Positions 42,215 through 52,914 of a DNA stretch of 64,000 nt are shown one piece after another. Both the position numbers and the translations under genes were made by a program. Within the stretch, counting starts at the first letter, position 1. Every line of letters starts with the position of its first letter. The stretch is from assembly GCA_030704615.1 (NCBI GenBank), contig JAKLZA010000009.1:62001-126000 (forward strand), in the 5' to 3' direction. The notes under the pieces are model-generated. The model made no database searches. It was not told the DNA's origin and saw only the letters and a list, made by a program, of their open reading frames with translations. The stretch comes from Takakia lepidozioides (taxonomy: Eukaryota > Streptophyta > Takakiopsida > Takakiales > Takakiaceae).

Positions 42215-42706
42215 ACTGTATTCTTTTAATATTCATTTTCATATTGAATCCCCTTCCTCCACCGTAGTTGTTCCTTTAGAACAAATAATAATCACAGAAT
42301 CAACTTTCGTTTAAATTGCTATATGTATGAATCCATCTCACAAACCTTCCTGACTCTTCTCATATCCATTGTGCATTCATCTACACTGTATTCATGCGTG
42401 CTCCATTCATGAAAGCTTCCTTTGTACAACATCCATTGTACATTCATCCTCTGTACTCTTTAATCCACCCCACAAACCTTCCACACTCATTTCATATACT
42501 TTGTGCATTCGTCAAAAGATTTGGTCATGCATCTTCCTGTCATGAATTTTTGTCATTGCTCAACATCCATTATACATTCATCCATTTTACTCTTATCCAT
42601 CGGTCATTCATCCATCTACATACATTTTTCACATTCATCCATTTGTTTATCATCCAACTGTACATTCATCCATCCTTTATTCAATGTCTTTTATTATGTC
42701 GTCCAG
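42215..42706. repeat. 3' flank with degenerate CATTCATCCA repeats
   Basis: Repeated CATTCATC, TCCATTGTACATTCATCC and similar words from about 42310 to 42690 form a loose pyrimidine-rich repeat. No coding sequence is supported. Confidence 0.5.
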
Positions 42707-42886
42707 CTTGTTTCCGCGGTAAAGGGTGCCAATCCGCGGGAATACACTCCACTTCTTTCTGGGCGCGTGGTGACTCGGCCTTCACGTGTGATGATGTGGA
42801 CTGAGCCCCGTGACGTGGCATTTGCGCAAGGTGACGTGGCGTGAGCGCAGTTGCGCTCACGCGCTCACGTGACCAGGCTCACGCCG
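42707..42886 (+). repeat. GCTCACG end block 5
   Basis: CCGCGGTAAAGG and CCGCGGGAATAC boxes are followed by two TGACGTGGC copies (42809, 42832), a perfect hairpin GTGAGCGCA/TGCGCTCAC at 42841-42860, and GCTCACG copies ending at 42885. TGACGTGGC next to a TGAGC/GCTCA hairpin is shared with block 2 (25748-25779). Both blocks follow methyltransferase 3' ends. The terminal AATAGCA motif is missing here and the block runs straight into transposase copy 3. Confidence 0.55.
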
Positions 42887-44304
42887 AGGCATCCCTGGAA
42901 TTGCGGAACACCTGCCTCGAAACGACGGCTTTGTGCGAGCAATTCTCCACTGTGACGCAGATACAGTCGTCTCCACAATGGCTTGGCCATACTGCATAAC
43001 AGGGGGCGGAATTTGGGGCAAGCGAGCGGTGGGAATTTCTCGCACGGAATCCCCGCTTGAAGGCGATGGCGATCTGGAATTTCTTGGGCTTCCACTGCTG
43101 GAAGACACATTGTGCGGCAACATGACGGGCCCTCGAGGTGCTGTCCGAATGTTCCTGTCGGATCTCCAGGAATCCTCTTCGCACCCGGGTTCCTCTTCAA
43201 TCCTCCGCCTCACAGGGCGAGTACGGACGTCCCCCTCTAGGTGCTCACCTCTGCGGTGCAGAGGCGTCCCTTTGATCTTCTCTCGCAATGCTGTCGCCCA
43301 TTTCAGTGGATTCTTCGACCTCGAAGCTGTTTGCACCAACAATTCCTCCCTGTCCGGCCCAAAGCCCCATTGTTTCCCGCTCAGGAACTTGTAGTACGTG
43401 GCTTGCTGCATGATTGCTCTGTCGATGTCCTCCGTTGTGGCCGTCACTACGTCCACCAGATGTGCGGCAGAAGACGCTCGCCAGGAGGAGTGCACTGATT
43501 CTGCCATATTCGTGTTCGGCATGTCCGTGTCGGAATCCAAGCACCGCTCCTACAAGGACACAGACAATGGTGAGGAACCAATGGAAAGGTCCGTAATAGA
43601 AAGACAATTGCACGAAAATGACAGCATCATACCTCCCGCATGTACTGTCGGAACTGTCGATACTCGAAATGCCACCACCCCAACCAGCTGTGCCAGGCTC
43701 CCAGATTGGTTGTCTCCACTGCACCTAACGTGTTCCACCAAGCCTCAATGATAGCAAACTTAACCTCCACGTCATCAAATGTGGGTGCATCCTTCTACGC
43801 CGTACAAAGGACACGGTGTTCAGCCTGGAATGAGCTAGCAACAAATTTGGTAGTGTAGTGGGATAGACTCTACATCCAATGGAATCCACATGATCTCTCT
43901 TTCCCCTCCATTGGCACATTGGGGTCCTCACCGTACACACGTCGCACCGCTGCCCAGTTGGCCTGAGCGTTGTCTGCCATGAAATCCCTGAAATTGGGCT
44001 CTGGCAATCCCGCCCTTGCCATCTGCTCGTTTATGCCCTCCCACAGATGCATCTCCGACTGTGTGTCGTCCCCTTTCATCTTGCAGATTGCAATCGTCAT
44101 GAGCCTCTTGGAGTGATAGTCATAAACATGCGCACCCATAGTCACCCACTGATGGTTTGTAATTCGCTTGATGTGATCAAACATCACCCAAGCATTCGAC
44201 AGGTTTCGAGTTGTCATGCGAGTGACCAAAATGACTCCACTCCCAGGCCCACACGTCGACATTTTAAAAATGTAACAACGATCGGATTCACCTGCTACCT
44301 TGGA
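42879..44304 (-). pseudogene. MULE-like transposase relic, copy 3 (core plus C-terminus)
   Basis: The first exon (about 44304-43632) starts after an acceptor-like site and reads MSTCGPGSG, FDHIKRITNHQWVTMGAHVY, PNFRDFMADNAQANWAAVRRVY and ERSCGFHW, then continues to WWNTLGAVETTNLGAWHSW. After an intron 43631-43553 (GTATGA ... TGTAG) the last exon reads TDMPNTNMAESVHSSWR, where the Glu in NMAES could be the third DDE residue, followed by a basic tail. In-frame TAG codons at 43870-43872 (Gln in copy 1) and 43795-43797 (Trp in copy 1) inactivate it. The N-terminal half is absent. This copy supplies the C-terminus missing from the other two. Confidence 0.75.
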
Positions 44305-45002
44305 TGTAGTGTAGTGTGAAAAGAAGGGGCGTGAATCCCCTTCTGGGTGATTCTAATCTGTACTCCTCCTCAGTTGAAGGCAAAGCAAAAGGAAGGAACG
44401 TTCTAGTGATCCAACCATCTTCACATGGCTGTGGATTTCCCTTAGTTCGTTCGTGATCAGAGTTCATGCAATCCTCATCCACGCCGCAGCGGAAGAGAAG
44501 ACATGGATGGGGAGTTTTGAATTGTTCTTGGTCTTGGTTCTATTTTTATACAACATCCTTGCCCTATGATCACAGCACCAACAGTGCTGCCATGATCTTT
44601 CTGTGATGCAACCAGCCCTATGACAGCGCTGAACACGACCCTTAATGTGAAGCTCCCTTGAGCAGTGACACGTCGGAAGCCCCCTTTTGTAATGGTGACA
44701 CAGATTTAGAGGGAGGCAGCTCAGATCTGCCATGAACTGCAGGGCCACTGGTCTCTTTCAGGGTTCATGTTTTCTTCATCTTATTTCCCCAAATTGGCCA
44801 TCCCCCATCAACCCCTTTTACTGAGCAGCTCTCTCCCTTCCCAAATCCTTTTCTCTCTCTCTCTAATCTTGGTCTACAGGTTCCTCACTTCTTCAACAGC
44901 AGCATATCTACCATGCAATGCAATGCACAACTCAGCCAGGCATCCAGTGCACCCAGCCTTGAAATCATCCTCGGTCACACAAGGCATAACCATCCCATTC
45001 AT

Positions 45003-45055
<53 letters not shown>

Positions 45056-46560
45056 CAATGACCAGCCCTTCACACTACCTTTTTCCAAAAGAAGCCATTG
45101 CCCAAACAGCTCTCAGCCTTTCTATAGGTTTCAACCAAATACCCCAACAGCCCTCTTTTCCCTTCAACTATGAACCTCAGTTGTTCATACCCTGAGACCA
45201 TGCTGGAAACTAGTTCCAAAAGAAAAACAATCAGTGCCGGTGTTGCCTCCCCTTCCACATTATCCTTTCTCTGTTTTCAACAGTTCTAACTAACCCTCAC
45301 TGGTGTTTTCAATCAGCCAAGCTAGGCCTACATTGGTTCCAGTGTATCAATACCCAGGGCAGCATTGTGTGCAGGTTCATAACACTGAAACAAAGAACAA
45401 GAATGAAGATAAACAGTGACCATTCTGATTCAGTGACAAGCAGTCTCTCCACCACTCATTTCTCCTACTGACACTATAACATCAGGTGCATCCATCCTTT
45501 CCCTATCCTGGTTTGAAGTTTCAGAGTCTCCATTCCATTTCCAAAACCTTTTCCTCCATCACATATCTCTACCTCCTTCTCCTCTACATAGAGCCAGTCC
45601 TAAATCCACACCAAAACGATTTCTAAGTCACCACTCCCCAAAAACCGAAGCCCACAGTCTACGAACTTATCTGTTTTATCCTCCAGCGAAGCGGTGGATC
45701 TGCCTGCCAAGATGGCACCTCACCATCGCCTGTCAGCAGCCACTTCAACCTATTCTCCTTGTCTTGATTCCAGTATTTATCATGCCATGATGGCTCCTCT
45801 TCATCCTATGGAACATCCTGTGGCTTGCCAACTAAATACTCTATCCTTCTATGCGTGCAATTCTTCCCTAAGAATTGATATGGTCCTATAGTAAGATGAC
45901 ACAAAAGCAGCTATAAGCTTTGATTACAGATAACCTGAGTTGCCATCCAGCCAGCACTTCACATGCCTCATCCCCTCCATTGATTGTGCCCACAACTCAC
46001 TTCCTTGTGCTTCCGGCAGCTGGCCGTTTTCCTTGCTTGCTCATCTGCCCATAACTGTTTTCTTCAAGGCAATGGCGACAGCGGTGGTGCGCCGCTCTTC
46101 TTACATGCTCCTACTCCAGGAATTGATCATCACTACGAGAGAAGCGGCACCGCTTTCCCTTACACAGAATACCAAGCAGAAGCACTTAATGCCGCTCTCA
46201 AAACCAAGCAGAGTCCCATAGCGTAGGTACAACCTCCCACAAACAGACGGCCCTGACAACCCCACTGCTCGCAGCAGCTGCTAAGAGTTGCCCGTCATCT
46301 TCCTCTTCGTTTTCCTCAACCCGCGTTTCTAGGTTAAACACCTGGGATGAAAACGTGCATCCTACGGATGAAAATGTTCATCCTACGGATGAAAATACGC
46401 ATGGTCATGACTTAGCCATTTTTATCCTGGCAAAGCATAAGCACAGTATGCCCATGAAATCACCTGTATGCAGGGATATATCCCTCCTGCAGTTGTACAA
46501 CGGGCACTCCCGTTGTAGTGATGCAGGGTCTTAACGGTAAGACAAAATGTAATGTCACTC
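44305..46560. other. No recognisable gene
   Basis: Open frames here are short, unconserved and low in complexity. Visible features are a CT microsatellite (45006-45052), three copies of a roughly 21-bp GGATGAAAATGTTCATCCTAC-like unit at 46342-46402, and an ACACTACATATGTAGTGT palindrome at 46569-46586. Part of it could be the LTR or 3' flank of the minus-strand gypsy element that starts at 46574, but no second LTR is found. Confidence 0.35.
45006..45052. repeat. CT dinucleotide microsatellite
   Basis: An uninterrupted (CT)n run of about 47 bases. Serine/leucine stretches in overlapping frames derive from it. Confidence 0.97.
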
Positions 46561-46573
46561 CCCTGCATTCACA

Positions 46574-47889
46574 CTACATATGTAGTGTGTCTCCCTTTTT
46601 AAGTGTCAGGGTCCTCACTAACCACCTCACTGGCTGACCTCCCACTGGTGGTATGAATGGTTTCAAATCCCGCCTACTTCTTACCCATTCCTTGTTTGCC
46701 CCATCTCTTAGCCTGCATCTGCGTGCAGCTTCCCCTGTCCTTGTGGTGTTTCCCGCATCTTTGTACCCCAAAAAGTCTTAGGGTCCCTCCCATGGAGATG
46801 TCATGGAAGACCTCTTTCCAGGCCTCAACATCATCACCTTGCTGTTCTCTATGAACTTGCAGTAGTTGCGCCCTGCTTGATGTCTCCTTTCATAATCCCT
46901 TGCCTGCTGACGCTGCCCTTTCTTCACATTTTTCCGCAGCTTAGCCTTTATCTCTGATAGGAGCTGGATTTTCTGCTGCATCATCAGTGTGACCTCTGCA
47001 ACAGATCCCTCAAAATTTACTGCTGCTGTAAGAAAGTGCAACCTGTTATCGATCCCAAGTCTTGGAATCCTACCAGTCAGCACTTGAAAAGGTGAGAATC
47101 CTGTTGAAGCATGAACACCCATTCTGTAACCAAACAAGCTTTGTATAGGTTCTGATCCCACTCAGTGTCGTTTCCAACTCCCAAGGTGGTGATGCTCTGC
47201 TTGAGGGACTTAATCACCTTTTCCACCATTCCGTTACACTGAGGCCAGTAGGGAGCGCTATGCTCTCTTTTTATACCATATTCGCGGCATGCATCTTCAA
47301 ACTCACCTCCCCACTCCGTGCCATTGTCAGTGAGCAATGTGTGGGGGCAGCTATACCTGTTAATGACTTCTTCCACTAGAAAGCGGGCAGTAAGTGCTGT
47401 TGTATGATCTGCCACTGGTGCAGCCTCTATCCATTTTGAGAAGTGATCTATTGCTACCAGAAAGTACTGATTGCCCCTGCTGGTTATGGGTAATGGCCCT
47501 GCTGTGTCAATTGCAACTCTGAAAAACAGATCCACAACTGGAATGTTGTGAAGTTTTGAGCTACCTGAGCGTAACACTCCGTTCTGTTTGGTCATCTGAC
47601 ATTCTCCACAGCCCTTGAGTACTTGCCTGATGAGTTTCGTTCTGTCATGCCAGAAATACCGTCGACATATCTCTTCTTGTGTTCTCCGGATTCCAAAATG
47701 GCCAGTGGCCTTATGCACTTCATTGATTATTGCCTCTCTGTCCGTTCTTGGTGGAACTACCCTTCCCTCAAAGTAGACTTCCCCTTTGAGATAGGAGTAC
47801 TGCCTTGCCCGCCTGCTGGCTCTCTTGCTTTCTTCCTTTGTCAAATAGTCATTGACTTCTCCAAAACACAAGAGATGCATAACTTCCAC
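46574..47889 (-). pseudogene. Integrase of element 3
   Basis: Three overlapping minus-strand frames make one integrase. The zinc block is HKATGHFGIRRTQEEI ... CGECQMTK. The catalytic core is VAIDHFSKWIEAAP (first Asp region), LLTDNGTEWGGEF (second Asp) and WPQCNGMVEKVIKSLK (Glu). The C-terminal part is FGYRMGVHASTGFSPFQVLTGR, then KPFIPPV before a stop at 46574. Frame changes lie near 47130 and 46780. A short leader before the zinc block (MEVMHLLCFGEVNDYLTKEE) links it to the RNase H part through damaged sequence at 47841-48385. Confidence 0.9.
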
Positions 47890-48281
47890 ATCATCAAGTA
47901 CATCAGGTTGCCTTTCCTCCTTAACAGCTGCTGTATGATTGTCAGAGCTGATGAGAGAGTCTTCCCCTCATCTTTCAGCTGCACGTAATAGTGACATCTG
48001 AGTAGCTTTGGTGGGTGTGCTCCATGGCACCCAGTCCCCTTTAACATCCTTGTGAACAACGTGATCCATTACTGTCTGAAGAATAAAATGTCTTGGTGGA
48101 ACACTCACCCCCCATGTGTCCTTCAGCTGGGCATTCTGATGAGGAGGTCACCCGAATTCTTCCTGTTGTCTCTGTGTATATAGAGTGTTGAAGGAATGGT
48201 GTTTCTAGTGAGCTTCCCTTTTCATTGTTTGATCGTTCTTCCACAAGTTCACAGGCTGGCTGTACCTTGCTTAGCTCCTGA

Positions 48282-49871
48282 TCACGAGCATGAGATCCTC
48301 GGGTAATCACATGGATGGTGGGACAAGAGATCTGCCCCTTCTTTGTTGCTGATTGCAGGAACCTCCTTCCTTCCTGCACCCACATCTTTCCAAATACCTT
48401 CCCTTACCAGATTGACAGGGGTTGATTGATCAATGCCCTCTCCTTGGGTCTTGGTGGCAAAAGTCCGTGCAACAAAAGTCACCTTCTTTCCTTCCCTATC
48501 TGGCATTACGCCTGGTTTTAGTTCTCCTTTCAATATACCATGAGCCTTGGTCAACATCCCACCTGTGGAAGATCTATCTATTCCAGGAACGAACTCAAAT
48601 GAAAAGTCACCAAGCAAGTCTATGCCTATGTGGTGTTCTGAGTATAGCCACCAATATGGATCCAGATCTGTTTCTAAAGAAAAATGACATCCCAACAGTG
48701 TCTTCTTGAAATACCAAAGACCCCATACACATGCATAGTACTCCTCTCTCTTGCAAATCATCTCCCCCTTTTCACTGCTATACCCTACTTGCCTATGAGC
48801 TTCTTCTCTCAACTCCTTCTTACCCTCTTTAAATTGAAATAGAGAAGCATTGATGGCACCCCTATCCCACTCTAGTCTAAGAAGATAGGCTCCATCCCTC
48901 TTTCTCCCTTCCCTTTTCTGACTGTATAGAGAAGTAGAGTATACCTCGATTTCCTCGGTTTCCTCAGCTGGTCCCACTAGATACCTGCTTAGCGCATCTA
49001 CGTTAGCATGCCTAGCACCCGCCCTATGAACAATTTTAAACTCAAAATCTTGTAACATCATGATCCATCTACCCCTGCGTCCATATGCGTCACTTACCGT
49101 TGCCAACCACTCCAGTGGTTTGTGATCAGTCCTGATTACAAAAGGGGTTCCATACAGGTACTGCCTAAAGTGTAATACTCCCCACACCAAGGCATAGCAT
49201 TCACCTTCCATAGGGTGATATTTTCGCTGAGCATCAGATAGTACCTTACTAGCGTATGCAATGACCCTCTCCTTTTTATACTCCTTTTGTGACAAGACTG
49301 CCCCCACTCCTTTGATGGACCAGTCAACATCCAGGACGAAAGGCCTTGAAAAATCTGGCCTGGCCAGAATGGGAGCAGTCACCAGCTTCACTTGTAGGGC
49401 AGAAAAGGCGTTTTGTGCCTTTGCACTCCAGATAAACTTCACATCCTTCTTAGTTAGAGTGAACAAAGGTACTGCCACTCCAGCATACCCCTTGACATAG
49501 GGCCTATAATACCCTGTCATCCCCAAATAACTTTTGAGAGCAGTGTGGTTTTTGGGCAAGGGAAACCTTTCAATTGCAGCTATCTTATCTGGATCAGGCC
49601 AGGTTCCTTCTTCAGAGATCACATGCCCAAGGAATACCAACTGCAAATTGGCAAAATAACACTTGTCCGGATTGAGCCTAAGATTGGCCCTTCTAACCTT
49701 CATCAGTACTCTCTTTATGTGCCCCACGTGATCTGCCCAGTCCTTGCTATGGATATTGACGTCATCTACAAAGACCTTGGCGCAATCTTTAATTTCTTCC
49801 TTAAGCACCCTATTCATTGTTCTTTGGAAGTAGCAGTGGCATTTTTTAGCCCAAATGGCATGACCAGCCAT
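48282..49871 (-). CDS. RT C-terminus and two RNase H-like domains (element 3)
   Basis: This 529-residue frame begins near the RT active site (VFVDDVNIHS at about residue 33) and RT thumb (FLGHVISEEGTWPDPDKIAAI). A normal RNase H follows (FVLDVDWSIKGVGAVLSQ, EGECYALVWGVLHFRQYL, RTDHKPLEWL, HANVDALSRYL) to about residue 300. From about residue 325 a second, diverged RNase H-like unit repeats the pattern: YLLRLEWDRGAINASLFQF, CKREEYYACVWGLWYFKKTL, SLETDLDPYWWL and FVPGIDRSSTGGML. Key acids are partly replaced, so the second unit is probably structural. Dual RNase H domains are known from some plant Tat-lineage elements. Confidence 0.82.
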   Translation of the reverse strand: MAGHAIWAKKCHCYFQRTMNRVLKEEIKDCAKVFVDDVNIHSKDWADHVGHIKRVLMKVRRANLRLNPDKCYFANLQLVFLGHVISEEGTWPDPDKIAAIERFPLPKNHTALKSYLGMTGYYRPYVKGYAGVAVPLFTLTKKDVKFIWSAKAQNAFSALQVKLVTAPILARPDFSRPFVLDVDWSIKGVGAVLSQKEYKKERVIAYASKVLSDAQRKYHPMEGECYALVWGVLHFRQYLYGTPFVIRTDHKPLEWLATVSDAYGRRGRWIMMLQDFEFKIVHRAGARHANVDALSRYLVGPAEETEEIEVYSTSLYSQKREGRKRDGAYLLRLEWDRGAINASLFQFKEGKKELREEAHRQVGYSSEKGEMICKREEYYACVWGLWYFKKTLLGCHFSLETDLDPYWWLYSEHHIGIDLLGDFSFEFVPGIDRSSTGGMLTKAHGILKGELKPGVMPDREGKKVTFVARTFATKTQGEGIDQSTPVNLVREGIWKDVGAGRKEVPAISNKEGADLLSHHPCDYPRISCS

Positions 49872-50503
49872 TCATACAATCCCTTCTTGGTGATTACTGC
49901 TGTTTTGCTTATATCTCGGTCGTCCATCTTAATCTGCCAAAAACCAGATTGTAAATCCAGAGCAGAGAACCACTTGGCTTTCCCCAACTGATTCAAAACA
50001 TCCTGAATTAATGGCATAGGGTAAGAGTCCCTCCTAGTCAAGCGGTTCACCGGCCTGAAATCACCACAAAAACGCTTGGATCCATCCTTTTTTGGTGGAA
50101 GGGTGACTGGACATGACCATTCTGAACTACTTTCCTGCATCTTACCTTGTGAGATCAAAGTCTCAATCTGTCTTTGTACCTCGTTTTCCTCCCACTCTGA
50201 TAGGCGGCTGGGATGACTTCTGCAAGGGGGAAAACCTTGTGTATCAATTGTATGTTCCACCTCACTGCAATAACCCAAGTCAGCTTTGCTAAGAGCAAAA
50301 CATTCCTGATTTTCTCTCAGCTCTTGCTCCAGTTTTATCCTATGTTCTGGGGCTAGCTCTGGATTGATGTGAAGTCTGGATTTCAGACTTCTCCAACGAC
50401 TCTCCATTTCTTCTTCATGGCTGGGTTCCCAACTCTTTCCCTCCACCTGGTGTACAGAGTTAGCTACCCTCTGCCTTTCTTCTGAGTCACAACCTGATTC
50501 CAA
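49814..50503 (-). pseudogene. RT N-terminal half of element 3
   Basis: The frame reads HTIDTQGFPPCRSHPSRLSE, IETLISQGKMQESSSEWSCP, RFCGDFRPVNRLTRRDSYP, FSALDLQSGFWQIKM and WLVMPFGLKNATAT, the fingers and palm of a Ty3/gypsy RT. It overlaps the next frame near 49830-49870, where a small insertion or deletion separates FGLKNATAT from FQRTMNRVL. ATFQR-type continuity is broken only by this frame change. Confidence 0.9.
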
Positions 50504-51918
50504 TCATGGAAATCATCCTCTATTTCCACGTTGTTGTTCCCTAGTTCACCATTCCAAGCTTTCTGGTAAGCTTCCTGTATGATAGAGGCAGCCATGCTAT
50601 GATGGGTCTCTTCCTGAAGGAGTTCAGACATCCCTTGGTCTTCGAACAAATCCTCCCCTAGGTTGACATTATCTATTATCTCCTCTACATTCTTCAGGGC
50701 TCTATCTACCTTTTCGTTCTCCTCATATCCTCCCATCTCCTCATCTTTATCAGATTCAGAGCTGTCAGAGTTTGGAGATCCTTCCTCCGTGTCCACAAAC
50801 TCTTCCTCGGGCTTTCTTTCTTCTTCCCACAAACCTAGGTACTGTTCATCTGATGTCAGGGTCAAGACATTTCCTGCTGACGTAGTGCTTGCATACCTTA
50901 CTCTGCCCTCATCCCCTCTGTGGTAGGCTGTTCTGGTGACTGCAGGCTCATTATAATTTATAGTGTGCAAAGGGAAGTGAGCAAAATCCTTTCCTGGCCC
51001 ATAGCGTACACAAATCGTTTCAGCTTCGGTGTCAACTACCGCGCCAAACTTTTTGAGAAAGTCCAAGCCCAAAAGCATGTGATACGTATCCGTGTTTACC
51101 ACCATAAAGGACAAGCGATTGGTCAGCTCTCCTACTTTGACCTTGATGTCCTCAAGTCTGCCCATTGCAGTCTCAAGAGCACCTGAGGCTACTCTGTAAT
51201 TTACATCCTTATCAGTAACAACAGATCCCATCAGACCAAGATCCCTGACTGTACTTGCGGATATCACAGAAAGCATGGCACCGGTGTCAATTTGGCCTAA
51301 TACTTGGTAATCTCCCATTGTAATCATTACATGAAGCGCTTTAACCTTACCAGTATAAGCATACGAGATTGTGGGCTCAGCGTGTGCTGAGTACAAAGGC
51401 CTTGGAACATCCCTCACAATTTCTACACTGTGAGTTGTCTCCTTTTGTTGTACCATTGCCCTTTCCACCACTTTGACCAGCCCCTTTAATTTGTCTAACT
51501 CTCCGGGCACAGTCATGATTAGGTCCATGGGAGACAAGGATATTCTCCCCTTGTAGAAGTGGTTCAGGATTCTGGATTTAGTACCTCCTTCTATGGCAGC
51601 TTTGAAATTGTTCTTTGGGTAGATCTCACTCTTGGTCTTGCTTGGCTGTTCACTGCTCTCACCATTCCTCTCTGGTGACTCTGTAGGTTCAACAGTAGGA
51701 CTCTGGACAGGGATACGCGTCCTTGGAAGTCTGACTTCATTGATACTATTTTGTGACATCAGATCTGTCATTTCTGCGAGTACATCATCCTCATCATCAT
51801 AGAACACATCTACAAAGTTAGTTCCAGGAGTTCCTATCATAGTCTGGTCAAGTTTTCTACTGCACTCACTCTCTGTATGCCCTAGTACCTTGCAAAAGTT
51901 GCATCTCACACCACACAT
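50464..51918 (-). CDS. Gag zinc knuckle and protease of element 3 (5' truncated by element 2)
   Basis: The 484-residue frame starts with a CCHC knuckle (CNFCKVLGHTESEC), then an Asp/Glu-rich linker. A retroviral-like aspartic protease follows near residues 200-310, with VLGQIDTGAMLSVIS (active-site DTGA) and MLLGLDFLKKFGAV (second conserved strand). A long acidic tail (EEEFVDTEEGSPNSDSSESDKDEEMGG) leads to the RT region. The frame is intact apart from its start. The other half of the gag, with a second knuckle, is at 63691-63762 on the far side of element 2. Confidence 0.9.
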   Translation of the reverse strand: MCGVRCNFCKVLGHTESECSRKLDQTMIGTPGTNFVDVFYDDEDDVLAEMTDLMSQNSINEVRLPRTRIPVQSPTVEPTESPERNGESSEQPSKTKSEIYPKNNFKAAIEGGTKSRILNHFYKGRISLSPMDLIMTVPGELDKLKGLVKVVERAMVQQKETTHSVEIVRDVPRPLYSAHAEPTISYAYTGKVKALHVMITMGDYQVLGQIDTGAMLSVISASTVRDLGLMGSVVTDKDVNYRVASGALETAMGRLEDIKVKVGELTNRLSFMVVNTDTYHMLLGLDFLKKFGAVVDTEAETICVRYGPGKDFAHFPLHTINYNEPAVTRTAYHRGDEGRVRYASTTSAGNVLTLTSDEQYLGLWEEERKPEEEFVDTEEGSPNSDSSESDKDEEMGGYEENEKVDRALKNVEEIIDNVNLGEDLFEDQGMSELLQEETHHSMAASIIQEAYQKAWNGELGNNNVEIEDDFHDWNQVVTQKKGRG

Positions 51919-51919
51919 T
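51915..51919. repeat. Target site duplication of element 2, left copy
   Basis: ACATT immediately before the 5' LTR equals ACATT at 63686-63690 immediately after the 3' LTR. Five-base duplications are standard for Ty3/gypsy integrases. Confidence 0.93.
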
Positions 51920-52914
51920 TGTTAGAGGACTGTATGGGACTTAGACACTTATACGGGATCTATAGGATACCCTTAATTTTTGCACAGACTGAGACCAACA
52001 GGAGCCTTAGGGGTGACAGCAGCGCACTGTAGAGGGGGGTTACACAGTCCATCACAGTCGTCACAGCCGACATAACCACACAGCCAGTCACAGCCGACAC
52101 AGCCAGACACAGTTAGCACAGCTCGTCACAACCCGACACAGCCATCACAGCCAACACAGCCCGTCACAGCCGACACAGCCACACAGCCAAACACAGTCGC
52201 ACAGCCAGTCACAGCCCGTCTAAGTTTCACACAGCCAGTCACAGCTTGATACAGCTGTCACGACCAGATGGAACGGAGAGCAGGACAGGGAGTGACTGTG
52301 GGGAACAACACCTGCAAATGGAACATGTTAGTTCACGGACGACGGTTAGTGAGGGAAACGGTTAGAGCCACGGGTAGGAAGATAAAGGGAGAAGCAAGGA
52401 TTGAGAAGGGGACAGATATATATTCTTGGAAGCACTTCAGGGGGGAGGACTTCTTGGTGATGCAGGAGAGGGGATCGGACGGAGAGTAAAGATGGAGACC
52501 ACGGAGAAGGAGGAAAGATGATTAGTAGATGCTTGTTATATGCAAAGCTGTAGTGATATTGTAGAGCAGATTAGAGACACAATGGCTTCGGCCTGATACC
52601 TGATAAATCATAATCTGATACTTATACGATACAATCACACTGTGTAGAGAGATCTGAGTGAAGCTGTGGAATGAATGGATGAGTTGATGGAATCCGATAG
52701 ATTGATGAAGCAAACTGATACTTAATTAGTAATGGTAAGGTAGCTAACATGAATGCGGAAAGGGAAACAAATAGGAAACACCCCCATGATACACTAGCTG
52801 TAGGTCATGACTGATTGTTTTGCGCGGGCTGAGTACTTAGAGATTTCCAACTCTTCTATCTTGGAGTTTCCGCCTCGGATAGCGAAGGGATGGGTGAGTA
52901 AAAGCCGCGCGACA
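51920..52914 (+). repeat. 5' LTR of element 2 (995 bp)
   Basis: It starts TGTTAGAGGACTGT and ends GCCGCGCGACA. The CACAGCC minisatellite occupies 52035-52260. The only candidate start codon for the leader frame is at 52807, inside the LTR. The promoter is expected here but no single TATA box stands out. Confidence 0.95.

Larger units (their letters stand above)
46574..51919 (-). mobile_element. Older Ty3/gypsy element 3 (minus strand), split by element 2
   Basis: Reading the minus strand, the order is zinc knuckles, protease, RT, RNase H, a second RNase H-like domain, then integrase. The sequence differs strongly from elements 1 and 2. Several frame changes and no visible LTRs mark it as old. 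Element 2 inserted at 51919/63686, so the upstream part of its gag lies at 63691-63762 and then stops at a GCTCATG block. Confidence 0.92.

Noticed and set aside
44767-45195. 142-residue Ser/Leu-rich frame
   Set aside because: Open mainly because of pyrimidine-rich sequence and the CT microsatellite; no conserved motif.
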